Below the pieces are notes generated by a model. It did not search any database. It was not told the DNA's origin and worked only from the letters and a program-made list of their open reading frames with translations. A program made the translations under genes and the position numbers. From NCBI GenBank assembly GCA_021784575.1, contig JAJYHX010000002.1:1-64000 (forward strand): 64,000 bases of DNA. The letters are read 5' to 3'. Shown piece by piece: positions 1 through 7,773 of this stretch (positions are counted from its first letter, which is position 1; each line of letters starts with the position of its first letter). Source of the stretch: Nitrospirota bacterium (GTDB lineage: Bacteria; Nitrospirota; JACRHJ01).

Positions 1-96
1 TATATCGAGGTCTTTTACAACCGGGCAAGGAGGCATTCGTCGCTTGAGTACCGCTCACCCGCAGAGTTCGAGGCGATGGCGGTCTCTCAAGCCTAA
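1..96 (+). CDS. IS3-family transposase OrfB, C-terminal fragment
   Basis: Only the last 31 codons are in the window. They read [20 protein letters not shown] followed by AEFE, the closing part of the rve integrase domain in IS3-family OrfB proteins (usual form: Y-I-E-x-F-Y-N-x-x-R-x-H-S-x-L-x-Y-x-S-P). In intact elements OrfB is made as a fusion with OrfA by frameshifting and carries the DDE catalytic triad; those parts are left of the window. Whether the complete element is functional cannot be judged. Confidence 0.85.
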   Translation, partial: YIEVFYNRARRHSSLEYRSPAEFEAMAVSQA

Positions 97-126
97 CCGT
101 GTGTCCACTTTTTCGGGGGAAGATCA
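1..126 (+). mobile_element. Right end of an IS3-family insertion sequence
   Basis: The window opens inside an insertion sequence. The transposase reading frame ends at 94-96, and it is followed by a terminal region (about 101-126) with the G-run-rich end typical of IS3/IS150-type elements, closing with a CA dinucleotide at 125-126. The left end lies outside the window, so the target duplication cannot be read here. The junction at 126/127 falls inside a minus-strand gene, which the element has cut. The exact outer base is inferred from the CA end and from where the interrupted frame stops. Confidence 0.75.
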
Positions 127-399
127 AGTCCTGGCTAAAATCCAGATGTCGTTTTGAGATTGTTTCCCCCTACCGGGTAAACTAACCTTCCACTCGGGAA
201 AAATTAGTAACGGTTCTGATCTGGCAAGGATGCTGTTCTGAGCAAGAACTAATTGAATTTCCCGAGGGAAACCGTTCGCTTCTTCCCAACAATTCGCCAG
301 TGTACGGGCGGAATATCCTTTGGCCCACTGCCTTTTGGGTTCCGCGAGCAAACATTTCCAGAAATCCGCACAAGTCGATGGAACAAAAATGCGTCTCAT
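124..399 (-). pseudogene. Small conserved-type gene truncated by IS insertion
   Basis: A minus-strand frame starts at ATG 397-399 behind a strong AGGAGG ribosome site and begins MRRIFVPSTCADFWKCLLAE. It runs 91 codons; the last coding bases before the insertion sequence encode SQNDIWILART, and the stop codon is supplied by the terminal TCA of the element at 124-126. It lies 25 nt downstream of rqcH on the same strand, so it was probably co-transcribed. The text resembles a family of small uncharacterised proteins (possibly DUF6946, from memory and not checked). The C-terminal half should lie left of the element. Confidence 0.6.
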
Positions 400-424
400 T
401 GCGCCTCCTTGATTTCAGAAATAT

Positions 425-2086
425 CTATCGTTTCTTCGGCTCCGCGAATACCGTCTTGTTGCCCGTGAAAACCACCGCGCCGGGCGGGCCGTCCTTAATC
501 TTCCGGACATATTTCACGAACGTATAATCCACCGGGACTGCGCCCTCCTTTTTGCCCTCGGAGTAATACGCCGCGGCCTCGGCGGCCTGGAGTATCGTAT
601 CAAGCGGGATGTCCGGGCGGCGGGCGGGGTTTTTGACGACCACGTGCGAACCCCGGTATCCCTGCGCGTGAAGCCATAAGTCCATCGGAGAGGCGGCCTT
701 GAAGGTGAGGAGGTCGTTCATCTTCGCGTTCTTTCCGACAAGCACGGTGTATCCGTCGGAGGTAGTGAACGACGGGAACTCCGGCGCGTTCCGGGCGGGT
801 TTTTTCCCCGGCGCGTTTCGCTCCGGGATGTCCGGAAAAAGCGCTGATATTTCCGCAGCCCCTTCCGCAGCATGAAGCCGCGCCTCAAGACCATCTATCT
901 CCGCCCGCGCCGCTTCGAGCCGCCCACGCAGGAGTTTCGCGCCTGAGCGCGCCTTCTTTGCTTTCTTGAAATATTCTTCGGCGTTGCCAACGGCGGTGAG
1001 CTTCGGGTCGAGCGGGATTTCGATCTCGTCCCCGGTCTCGTAATCCGTCAATAAAACCCTCTCCGTTCTCTCAGGGACGAGATTCAGGGACGCCATCAGC
1101 GTCTGGCCGCAGAGCCGGTAATACTCCGCCTTTTCGGCCTTCCTGATGTCCGCCCCGATGGCATCCGCCTTCCGGCGCGCGCCGGTAAGCTCCGTTCTGA
1201 TTTTACGGATGAGGTTTGCCTTTGCGGACTGGAACTCCCGCCTCGCCTCGGCCTCGCTGTAAAACGCCTCCGCGGCCTCGTTCATCGAAGGAAATTCCCG
1301 GAACGGCGCACTGCCGAACTGCACCATCGGGAATGCCGCCAGGACTGGTCCCTTAACGGTTTCGTAAATCCGGGGCGCATAATCGCCAGCTTCGAGCCTT
1401 GCAAGGAGACCTTTTATCGCGCCCAAAAGTCCCTGCGGGCTGTGATTTCCCGCCGCCGCAACCTCGCGCGCAAGCATCGGGCTTAAGCCCCCGATATTCC
1501 CGAAGAGCGCCTTGTCCGCAGGTTTATCCCGGATGATTTCCGTTATATCCTGCTCGGTTACGTTATACGGACTGATTTTCCCCGGCACGGGCGGAGGCGC
1601 GTAGCGAAGCCCGGGCAAGATTGCCCTTGCCGCCTCGTCCAGCGCAGAATACGATTGCGCCAGCAGTATTTTGTCCTCCCTGTCCAGGGCGATAAGCTCA
1701 GGCTTCTTCCCGGCCATCTCGAAGACCAGCGCAGGCCGCTCTTCGCTTTTGCCGCTTTTTCTGCTAAAATTAAACCGCACGGCCCGCTCCAGCTCCTCCT
1801 GCTCGACGGAAATCAGGCGGGATGCGATGAGCAGATTCCCAAGCCCCTGGCCGAACGGGGTCAACTCGCGTAAGTGTTTGGGTTTTACGGTAATCAAATG
1901 TATCCTGGGGGCCTGCGGGCGGGGGGAAATCAGGAGCGTTCTTGCGCCATCGCCCCGGAAAACGAGGTAAAACTCGCCATCCCGGCCTTCGGCGATTTCG
2001 GAAAGCTTCCTGCCGGGCAGGACGAGGGCAAGCTCGGATGTTACGGCCTTGAATACGGAGATGTCCATGGGGGCGTATTGTAGCAT
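425..2086 (-). CDS. rqcH: NFACT/RqcH-family ribosome quality-control protein
   Basis: The product is about 553 residues. In the family (Rqc2/NEMF in eukaryotes, RqcH or the older fibronectin-binding FbpA in bacteria) the protein binds stalled 50S-peptidyl-tRNA and drives alanine tailing. The C-terminal NFACT-R (DUF814) domain is clear: GKNAKMNDLLTF near residues 445-456, then WLHAQGYRGSHVVVKNP and a VDYTFVKYVRK segment. The centre carries a charged coiled-coil-like stretch. The N-terminal NFACT-N domain is weaker than usual, and I cannot place the conserved Asp-Arg pair needed for tRNA work, so activity is uncertain. Start 2086 is preferred over 2068 because an AAGAGAAA stretch precedes it; longer frames would run across the rplM promoter. 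Confidence 0.88.
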   Translation of the reverse strand: MLQYAPMDISVFKAVTSELALVLPGRKLSEIAEGRDGEFYLVFRGDGARTLLISPRPQAPRIHLITVKPKHLRELTPFGQGLGNLLIASRLISVEQEELERAVRFNFSRKSGKSEERPALVFEMAGKKPELIALDREDKILLAQSYSALDEAARAILPGLRYAPPPVPGKISPYNVTEQDITEIIRDKPADKALFGNIGGLSPMLAREVAAAGNHSPQGLLGAIKGLLARLEAGDYAPRIYETVKGPVLAAFPMVQFGSAPFREFPSMNEAAEAFYSEAEARREFQSAKANLIRKIRTELTGARRKADAIGADIRKAEKAEYYRLCGQTLMASLNLVPERTERVLLTDYETGDEIEIPLDPKLTAVGNAEEYFKKAKKARSGAKLLRGRLEAARAEIDGLEARLHAAEGAAEISALFPDIPERNAPGKKPARNAPEFPSFTTSDGYTVLVGKNAKMNDLLTFKAASPMDLWLHAQGYRGSHVVVKNPARRPDIPLDTILQAAEAAAYYSEGKKEGAVPVDYTFVKYVRKIKDGPPGAVVFTGNKTVFAEPKKR

Positions 2087-2097
2087 AACTTTTTCTC

Positions 2098-2126
2098 TTG
2101 ACAAACAATTAGAAATTTCATATAGT
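2098..2126 (+). promoter_or_regulatory. Sigma-70-type promoter of rplM-rpsI
   Basis: TTGACA at 2098-2103 and TATAGT at 2121-2126 are separated by exactly 17 nt, a near-consensus housekeeping promoter. Transcription should start near 2133, giving a leader of about 60 nt before rplM. The -35 box lies only 12 nt from the divergent rqcH start codon. Confidence 0.8.
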
Positions 2127-2192
2127 TCCAGCTTCGCTTGGCATTTAATGCAATGCCCGTGGTTCAGGGCGAACTTATACAAGGTGGGATAA

Positions 2193-2627
2193 ATGAGCAC
2201 AGTATCTGCAAAAAAGAACGAGGTGGCGAGGCAGTGGTTTATTGTGGACGCCTCCGGGGTCGTCCTGGGAAGGCTGGCCGCGAAGGTCGCCTCCGTCCTA
2301 AAAGGGAAGCACAAGACGGTGTACACGCCACATGTGGACACCGGGGATTTCGTCGTCGTCATTAACGCGGAGAGGGTGCGCCTGACCGGCAGGAAGCTTG
2401 AGAACAAGCAATATATCCACCACTCCGGCTATCCCGGCGGGCTTAAGTCCATTACCGCCGAAAAGCTCCTGATGACAAGGCCGGAGGAGGTAATCAAGAC
2501 GGCTGTCAAGGGCATGCTACCGAAGAACCCGATGGGCCGGGACATGATACTCAAGATGAAGATTTATTCCGGCCCGGAGCACCCGCACGCTGCGCAGAAG
2601 CCCCAGGCCCTGAAAATAGAAGGATAA
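2193..2627 (+). CDS. rplM: 50S ribosomal protein L13
   Basis: The 144-residue product is a typical L13, a large-subunit protein that binds 23S rRNA early in assembly. Recognisable blocks are the N-terminal [19 protein letters not shown], the [15 protein letters not shown] block and the [14 protein letters not shown] block near residues 106-119; the last is a family signature. Length matches the family. It is 13 nt upstream of rpsI, the almost universal partner, and both are served by the promoter at 2098-2126. The start ATG follows a short GGTGGG site. Confidence 0.97.
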   Translation: MSTVSAKKNEVARQWFIVDASGVVLGRLAAKVASVLKGKHKTVYTPHVDTGDFVVVINAERVRLTGRKLENKQYIHHSGYPGGLKSITAEKLLMTRPEEVIKTAVKGMLPKNPMGRDMILKMKIYSGPEHPHAAQKPQALKIEG

Positions 2628-2640
2628 GGGAGAAAACCAA

Positions 2641-3033
2641 ATGGCAGAGACGACTTATTACGCCACCGGCAAGAGAAAAAACTCCATCGCCCGCGTCTGG
2701 CTTTCGACGGGTGAGGGGAAATTCAGCATAAACGGCAGGACGATGGAAGACTACTTCGGACGCGAAGTCCTGCGGATGATCATAAACCAGCCGCTCGAAG
2801 TCGCAAACATGGTCGGTCGGTTCAACGTAAACGCCCTGGTCTCCGGCGGCGGCACGTCCGGCCAGGCGGGGGCGCTTCGGCACGGCATCTCCAAGGCCCT
2901 GCTCGAGGTGGACGGCGATGTCCGCGCCGCGCTGAAGAAGGCGGGCCTCCTGACCCGCGACCCCAGGGCCGTTGAGCGCAAGAAATACGGCAGACCGGGC
3001 GCAAGGAAGCGCTTCCAGTTCTCCAAGAGGTAA
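2641..3033 (+). CDS. rpsI: 30S ribosomal protein S9
   Basis: The 130-residue product has the S9 layout: [19 protein letters not shown] at the N-terminus, a [18 protein letters not shown] block near residues 67-84, and a basic C-terminus [18 protein letters not shown] ending in the invariant SKR. This tail reaches the tRNA at the ribosomal P site in the family. The start follows AGGGAGAAAACCAA. A rho-independent terminator lies about 50 nt downstream, closing the rplM-rpsI unit. Confidence 0.97.
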   Translation: MAETTYYATGKRKNSIARVWLSTGEGKFSINGRTMEDYFGREVLRMIINQPLEVANMVGRFNVNALVSGGGTSGQAGALRHGISKALLEVDGDVRAALKKAGLLTRDPRAVERKKYGRPGARKRFQFSKR

Positions 3034-3080
3034 ACCGGGCAAGGGGGACGAGACAAACCCCGCAATATTATCGAACCCAA

Positions 3081-3109
3081 GGGGGCTGTTAAAAGCGGCC
3101 CCCTTTTTT
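3081..3109 (+). terminator. Rho-independent terminator after rpsI
   Basis: GGGGGC at 3081-3086 pairs with GCCCCC at 3098-3103 and is followed by a run of T residues. It closes the ribosomal protein unit. Confidence 0.85.
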
Positions 3110-3112
3110 GTT

Positions 3113-3212
3113 GCACCCTCTCCCCCGGCCCCTCTCCCATAAAAGGGCGAGGGGTGAAAGCCTTAACCCTATCCCTGGCATGGGAGAGGGTGGCCGAAGG
3201 CCGGGAGAGGGT
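3113..3212. repeat. Large palindromic intergenic repeat (family B variant)
   Basis: The outer arms ACCCTCTCCC..GGCC (3115-3130) and GGCCGGGAGAGGGT (3199-3212) are near-perfect inverted copies. An inner arm set, CCCCTCTCCCAT/AAAGGGCGAGGGG, lies at 3128-3154, and a GGGAGAGGGT motif is repeated directly at 3182-3212. The same inner core recurs near 63,855-63,893. It is non-coding and sits in the 363-nt gap between rpsI and the next gene. Confidence 0.75.
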
Positions 3213-3217
3213 AACGT

Positions 3218-3304
3218 CATTCCCGCCCATTCGACTTCGCTCAGGGCAGGCTCCAGCGGGAATCCAGGAATTTTGTTTGTCATTCTGAGCGACGCGAAGA
3301 ATCC
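3218..3304. repeat. Family A repeats (CATTC...GAATC type)
   Basis: Two adjacent imperfect palindromes are present. One runs from CATTCCCGC (3218) to GCGGGAATCC (3265), the other is CATTCTGAGCGACGCGAAGA plus ATC (about 3281-3303). The second type recurs at 20,701, 28,950, 29,014, 54,664 and 54,757. The rest of this gap, to 3396, is AT-rich; it holds a TATAAT-like hexamer at 3346-3351 with no good -35 box. Confidence 0.75.
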
Positions 3305-3396
3305 GCTTTTACCATTTTTTTGTGGCGTGGCGGATTTTAATGACATATAATTTTGAAACTATGAAACTCGCGAAAGAAACTAATGGTAAAAGCTGA

Positions 3397-3951
3397 ATGC
3401 CCACATTAATTTTAGCAACCGTCTTAATTGGTTTATTTATTCTAACCTATAAAGGTAAGGTTAATGGTACTTCATTAGCGTTATGTCTACTTGCTGCAAC
3501 GGCTCTTTATTTTATTTTAAATAATAACAGGGACATAAATAAATTGATTATACATTGGCCTTCAGGCTCATTTGAAACTACATTAAAAGAAGTTAGACAA
3601 GCTAAAAAAGAAGTTTTCGTTGGAGTAACGACCGTGCAACATCTAACAAATGAAGTCAAAAAGCAAAAAAAAGAAGTCGAAAATATTTCTGCCAAAATCA
3701 GGGAAGAAGTTTTAAAACAAAAACGCATGAATGATGTTCTTGCGGCGACATCGGCATCAGTTGACACTATAGGTACGCCTAAGAAAGCGTTGGAAATTAT
3801 TAGAAAATATAATCCGAATTACTCTAACAAACTATTGATAAAATATTTGGAGAATACGAAGTGTTTAACACCAGAAATAAAAATTGATTTATACAAATTA
3901 GAAGAATTTTATAAGCAAAAGAAAGGATCATCATGCTCAAAGTCGCAATAA
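3397..3951 (+). CDS. AT-rich orphan: two-TM, coiled-coil membrane protein
   Basis: I do not recognise this 184-residue protein. Two hydrophobic segments (about residues 2-17 and 26-42) would form an N-terminal hairpin in the membrane. A charged heptad-like region (about 58-112, many K/E, EVKKQKKEVENISAKIREEV) looks like a coiled coil, followed by a small helical tail. Base composition is far more AT-rich than the neighbours and uses AAA and TTA codons freely, which suggests recent acquisition. Its end overlaps the argC start by 19 nt, so argC may be partly read through from it. The start lacks a clear ribosome site. Confidence 0.7.
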   Translation: MPTLILATVLIGLFILTYKGKVNGTSLALCLLAATALYFILNNNRDINKLIIHWPSGSFETTLKEVRQAKKEVFVGVTTVQHLTNEVKKQKKEVENISAKIREEVLKQKRMNDVLAATSASVDTIGTPKKALEIIRKYNPNYSNKLLIKYLENTKCLTPEIKIDLYKLEEFYKQKKGSSCSKSQ

Positions 3952-4973
3952 TCGGTTCGAGCGGATACGCGGGGGGAGAGCTTTTGCGAATCCTCCTGGG
4001 GCATCCGGAGGTGGAGGTTACGGCGGTAACGTCGGAGAAGTCGGAGGGGCAGAGCGTCGTCGCGCTTTTCCCGCACCTGGGGCGGATTACAAACCTCACG
4101 CTGGAGAAGCTGGAGCCGACGGCGATAGCGTCGAAGGCGGACGTGATCTTCCTTGCCCTCCCGCACATGAAGGCGATGGACGCGGCGGCGCAGTTCGTGG
4201 GCATTGGCAAGCGCGTAATCGACCTCTCGGCGGACTACCGCTTCAAGGACGTGTCCGTATATCAGAAATGGTACGGCGAGGAGCACAACCAGCCGGGTCT
4301 TGCGTTCATGTCCGTCTACGGACTCCCGGAACTGCACAGGGCGGAGATAAAACGCGCGCGTATCGTGGGGAACCCCGGATGCTACCCGACAGGCGCGATA
4401 CTCGCGCTCGCGCCGCTTGTGAAGGCGGGGCTTACCCTGCCTGACAGCATAATCGTGGACTCGCACTCCGGAGTATCCGGCGCGGGGAGGCAACCGGGAG
4501 CGATGTATCACTTCCCGGAGGCGAACGAGGCTCTTACCGCGTACAAGGTGGGCACGCATCGGCACACGCCGGAGATTGAGAAGGAACTCTCCGGGCTTGC
4601 CGGGAAGGAACTGACCGTATCGTTCACGCCGCACCTCGCGCCGATGAACCGGGGGATACTCACGACGGCATATGCGAAGCTGACTAAAGAGGCGTCCACG
4701 GAGCAGCTTGCGGTAATGTATTCAAAGTTTTACAAGAAGGAGTTTTTCGTCCGCGTCCTTGGGCCGGGAGGCTATCCGAACGTGAACGCCGTGAAAGGCT
4801 CGAACTTCTGCGACATCGGGCTTTACTCCGACCCGCGCACGGGCAGGGCGGTTATAGTCAGTGCGATAGACAATTTAGTCAAGGGCGCGGCGGGCCAGGC
4901 CGTGCAGAACCTGAACATCATGATGGGATGGGACGAGACGCTGGGATTGAAAAATCTGGGGATGTTTCCGTAG
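3933..4973 (+). CDS. argC: N-acetyl-gamma-glutamyl-phosphate reductase
   Basis: ArgC reduces N-acetylglutamyl-5-phosphate with NADPH to the semialdehyde, the third step of arginine synthesis. The 346-residue product begins with a Rossmann motif GSSGYAGGE (residues 8-16) and carries the active-site block GNPGCYPTG with catalytic Cys at residue 150. Further matches are LIVDSHSGVSGAG-type text and HRHTPEIEKEL near 209-219. Start ATG 3933 follows GAAAGGA and lies inside the end of the AT-rich orphan gene. argJ follows 62 nt later across a family C repeat. Confidence 0.96.
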   Translation: MLKVAIIGSSGYAGGELLRILLGHPEVEVTAVTSEKSEGQSVVALFPHLGRITNLTLEKLEPTAIASKADVIFLALPHMKAMDAAAQFVGIGKRVIDLSADYRFKDVSVYQKWYGEEHNQPGLAFMSVYGLPELHRAEIKRARIVGNPGCYPTGAILALAPLVKAGLTLPDSIIVDSHSGVSGAGRQPGAMYHFPEANEALTAYKVGTHRHTPEIEKELSGLAGKELTVSFTPHLAPMNRGILTTAYAKLTKEASTEQLAVMYSKFYKKEFFVRVLGPGGYPNVNAVKGSNFCDIGLYSDPRTGRAVIVSAIDNLVKGAAGQAVQNLNIMMGWDETLGLKNLGMFP

Positions 4974-4974
4974 T

Positions 4975-5026
4975 GTATGGGCGCAATTTATTGCGCCCGC
5001 GGACGCGATGAATCGCGCCCCTACGT
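4975..5026. repeat. Family C repeat, double unit
   Basis: Two linked inverted units fill the argC-argJ gap: GGGCGCAATTTATTGCGCCC (about 4980-4999) and GGACGCGATGAATCGCGCCC (about 5001-5020). Single or diverged units of this GCGCGATTTATCGCGCCC type recur at 11,354-11,412 and 13,455-13,480. Confidence 0.75.
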
Positions 5027-5035
5027 GAGGAGCAA

Positions 5036-6235
5036 ATGAAAGAACTAAAAAATTATACCGTCCGCGGTTTCAGGGCCGGCGCGGTGGAGGCGGCCATCAA
5101 GAAGCCGGGGCGGCTGGACATGTCGCTTATCTGCTCCGATGTCCCGGCTGTCCCCGCGGCGGTATTCACGAAGAACAGCGTGAAGGCCGCGCCGGTGCTC
5201 CTCGACATGGAGGCGGCGAAGGGCGGCCATGTCCGGGCGATAGTCGCAAACAGCGGGAACGCGAACGCATGCAACGGCGTCCGGGGGATGAAGGACGCGC
5301 TCAGGACCGCGCACCTCATGGGCGAGGTATTGGGCGTCAATACCTCGGACATATTCGTTGCGTCCACGGGCGTCATAGGCGCGCCGCTGCCGATGGAGAG
5401 AATCTCGGCAGGCATAAAATTGCTTCCCGGCGCGCTTAAAGATGACGGCCTTCCCGATGCCGCGCGCGGGATTATGACGACGGACACGTTCCCGAAGATT
5501 TACGGCGTGTCGGAGAGGATCGGCGGGAAGGAAGTCCGCATCGCGGGCATCGCCAAAGGCTCCGGGATGATTAACCCGAACATGGCCACTATGCTTTCGT
5601 TTGTCATCACGGACGCGGCGGTGGAGAAGCGCGCTCTCCAGGCGGCGCTGAAGGCGGGCGTGGACGATTCCTTCAACTGCGTTACCGTGGACGGCGACAC
5701 CTCGACGAACGACACGCTAATCGTCCTCGCCAACGGCATGGCGGGAAATAAAAAAATAACCACAACCAGCGCGGAATACGGACAGTTTAAAAAAACGCTC
5801 GGCGCGGTATTGCTCGCGCTTGCGAAGATGGTTGCGAAAGACGGCGAGGGGGCGACAAAGCTCGTTGAAGTGATGGTGGAGGGCGCAAAAAATCCGGCTG
5901 AGGCGAAGCTGGCCGCGAAGGCAGTCGCAAACTCTCCGCTTGTAAAGACCGCGCTATTCGCCGAGGACGCGAACTGGGGCCGCATCGCCTGCGCGGCGGG
6001 CTATTCCGGCGCGGAGACGGGTGCGGACAAATTGGAGATATGGTTCGACCGTGTCTGCATGGTTCGCGGCGGCGTGGGGCTTGGTCCGAAGGCCGAGGCG
6101 AGGGCGTCGGAGGTTCTGAAGAAGAAGGAATATAAAATTATCGTCAAACTCGGCGCAGGCGATGCCTCCGCGCGCGTATTCACGACGGACTTGAGCTACG
6201 AATACGTTAAAATTAATGCGGGATATAGGAGTTGA
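5036..6235 (+). CDS. argJ: Glutamate N-acetyltransferase / N-acetylglutamate synthase
   Basis: ArgJ transfers the acetyl group of N-acetylornithine back to glutamate, closing the cyclic arginine pathway; some members also use acetyl-CoA. The 399-residue precursor has the self-cleavage site PNMATMLSFV, where the chain breaks before Thr185, the nucleophile of the N-terminal-hydrolase-like fold. The oxyanion-hole block VASTGVIGAPLPM (108-120) and the GDTSTNDT segment are also present. The start follows GTGAGGAGC. It forms an arginine pair with argC; other arg genes are not in the window. Confidence 0.96.
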   Translation: MKELKNYTVRGFRAGAVEAAIKKPGRLDMSLICSDVPAVPAAVFTKNSVKAAPVLLDMEAAKGGHVRAIVANSGNANACNGVRGMKDALRTAHLMGEVLGVNTSDIFVASTGVIGAPLPMERISAGIKLLPGALKDDGLPDAARGIMTTDTFPKIYGVSERIGGKEVRIAGIAKGSGMINPNMATMLSFVITDAAVEKRALQAALKAGVDDSFNCVTVDGDTSTNDTLIVLANGMAGNKKITTTSAEYGQFKKTLGAVLLALAKMVAKDGEGATKLVEVMVEGAKNPAEAKLAAKAVANSPLVKTALFAEDANWGRIACAAGYSGAETGADKLEIWFDRVCMVRGGVGLGPKAEARASEVLKKKEYKIIVKLGAGDASARVFTTDLSYEYVKINAGYRS

Positions 6236-6248
6236 AAAGGAGGAATAA

Positions 6249-6542
6249 ATGGACGCCCATGAACAATGTAGATATAGCATAACCTGTAAGACAGACCATC
6301 TTGCAATAGTTCATTGCCTTCGCGCCCTGTGCCAGCACAATAATAAGAATGTTCCAAAACAAATTGGCTGGGGTGGTAGCGGAGAGAAAGAATGGAGAGA
6401 CAATAATTACTGTATTACTTTGCGGTTTGCATTGCCAAAAGAACGGGAAACATTTATCAGCGACGCTAATAGATTTTTTGTCCAAAACTCGTGGCATGAA
6501 ATTAGCCGTTCAGATAATGATCCGGCTAAGCCTCGGCGATAA
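6249..6542 (+). CDS. Small protein of unknown function (97 aa)
   Basis: A frame of 97 codons starts 13 nt after argJ behind a very strong AAAAGGAGGAATAA ribosome site, the main reason to call it real. The protein is mixed polar (IGWGGSGEKEWRDNNYCITLRF in the middle) with no signal peptide and three cysteines in the N-terminal third. Predicted alternation suggests a small alpha/beta fold; I recognise no family. Base composition is lower in GC than argJ. A minus-strand frame over the same bases lacks a comparable ribosome site. Confidence 0.6.
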   Translation: MDAHEQCRYSITCKTDHLAIVHCLRALCQHNNKNVPKQIGWGGSGEKEWRDNNYCITLRFALPKERETFISDANRFFVQNSWHEISRSDNDPAKPRR

Positions 6543-6588
6543 TGAAAGAAAACCACGATTCTTTTAAAATATGTTGTAAAATAAATAA

Positions 6589-6828
6589 TTGAACAAGCGC
6601 ACGGAAAACGAGAAAAAGTTCCCTGAATGGGAAGAGACCTCTGAAGGCCGCAGATATTATTTAACCGTCAAGGGCCGCTACAGATGGACTGCCCGGTATG
6701 TTAAAGAGGTAGACAAAAGCGAGACTACTTTAAAGTTCTATCAGGAAATTTACGATAGCAACGGGCTTTTAGTGGAAATACATAATAAGTATCCGTTGGA
6801 TGAAGGCCACAAGAAAGTCGGAGGCTGA
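6589..6828 (+). CDS. Small conserved-looking protein, first of a pair
   Basis: The 79-residue product reads FPEWEETSEGRRYYLTVKGR near the start, then YRWTARYVKEVD, QEIYDSNGLLVEIHNKYPLD and a C-terminal GHKKVGG. I recall similar short proteins of this FPEWEE...EIHxKYP...GHxK pattern in uncultured Gram-negative genomes, always uncharacterised; this is memory, not a search. The fold looks all-beta. The start is TTG 6589 without a clear ribosome site, so the 5' end is uncertain. It is followed immediately by the partner gene at 6830, suggesting a two-gene unit. Confidence 0.6.
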   Translation: MNKRTENEKKFPEWEETSEGRRYYLTVKGRYRWTARYVKEVDKSETTLKFYQEIYDSNGLLVEIHNKYPLDEGHKKVGG

Positions 6829-6829
6829 C

Positions 6830-7093
6830 ATGGAACTTACGAAAAAAGACGTGGCGGAGGCCATAATCAAATATACAAACCATGAGACGAGCCTGGCCGA
6901 ACTCGTCGACTGGGCCGAGAAGGCCATGATGGAAGCCAACTTCGAGACGGCCAACCATGATTTGATAAGGGATATAGTTGGGAGACTGGGTCTCGCCGAC
7001 GTCCGGGAATTCGGTCTTTCATGGGACGACTGCTATGGATTTCTAAACAGGCTTGGGTATAAGGTCGAAGTAAAGGCAAGCCTGGCCAGCTAA
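6830..7093 (+). CDS. Small helical protein, second of the pair
   Basis: The 87-residue product is predicted helical: MELTKKDVAEAIIKYTNHET, then SLAELVDWAEKAMMEANFE, then RLGLADVREFGLSWDDCYGF and LNRLGYKVEV. The ATG at 6830 follows CGGAGG at the end of the upstream gene and begins one base after its stop codon. The pair organisation (small beta protein then small helical protein, tightly coupled) resembles toxin-antitoxin layouts, but no catalytic motif is visible and the function is unknown. An alternative upstream start at 6800 lies inside the first gene and is less likely. Confidence 0.65.
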   Translation: MELTKKDVAEAIIKYTNHETSLAELVDWAEKAMMEANFETANHDLIRDIVGRLGLADVREFGLSWDDCYGFLNRLGYKVEVKASLAS

Positions 7094-7107
7094 ACTTAAG
7101 GTATAAC

Positions 7108-7773
7108 TTGACCACACAGGAATTCCTCGAAATATTCCCCGCGTTTCGGAAGATGCCGGGGGGCGTGGTAGAGAGGATACTCTCCGCCGCGTGGCGAAAG
7201 AAAATCCCGGCGGGGACGTACGTCTATTCCGAGGGTGACTACTGCCAGGCGTTCACGTTCCTCATCTCCGGGGAAGTCCGGGTATTCAAGATGGAAGAGA
7301 CGGGGCGCGAGATAACGCTCTACGAGCTCGGGAGGGGCGACTCATGCATCATAAACGCCTCCTGCATCCTCTCCGCCGTACCGACCCCGGCCAACGCGAT
7401 GACGACTGTCGAGTGCGACGCGCTGCTTCTGTCGGCGGCGGATTTCAAGGCCCTGACGGAAGAGTTCATAGAGGTGCGGGAATACGTCTTCAAGGTGCTC
7501 TCGGAGAACCTCGCAAACGTGATGACGCTCGTGGAAGAGATCGCGTTCAAGCATATCGACGAGAGGCTTGTCGAATACCTTGAGGAGAAATCCGAACAGG
7601 GGAAAGTCTCCGCCACTCACCAGAAAATAGCCGCCGACCTCGGCACGTCGAGGGAGGTTATAAGCCGCCTACTGAAGGACATGGAGCGAAAGGGCCGGGT
7701 AGCGCTCTCAAGAAACCTCGTGAAGCTCATGGATGTGACAGATGTCACAGACGCCAAAAGGCGTACCGGGTAA
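7108..7773 (+). CDS. Crp/Fnr-family transcriptional regulator
   Basis: The 221-residue product has an N-terminal cyclic-nucleotide-binding-like beta barrel (about 10-120; GTYVYSEGDYCQAFTFLISGE), a long dimer helix (about 125-155) and a C-terminal winged helix with the recognition helix TSREVISRLLKDMERKG (about 185-200). The Fnr-type N-terminal cysteine cluster is absent, so it is not a classic oxygen sensor; Cys residues at about 46, 75 and 81 could serve redox or haem sensing. The start is TTG 7108 after TTAAGG. It precedes a DUF2892 protein, a common companion of such regulators. Confidence 0.85.
   Translation: MTTQEFLEIFPAFRKMPGGVVERILSAAWRKKIPAGTYVYSEGDYCQAFTFLISGEVRVFKMEETGREITLYELGRGDSCIINASCILSAVPTPANAMTTVECDALLLSAADFKALTEEFIEVREYVFKVLSENLANVMTLVEEIAFKHIDERLVEYLEEKSEQGKVSATHQKIAADLGTSREVISRLLKDMERKGRVALSRNLVKLMDVTDVTDAKRRTG

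Noticed and set aside
3108-3350. Open frames within the repeats after rpsI
   Set aside because: They are made of repeat sequence; similar frames arise wherever the repeats occur.
6213-6497. A 94-codon hydrophobic minus-strand frame
   Set aside because: It is antisense to the gene at 6,249, which has a much stronger ribosome site.
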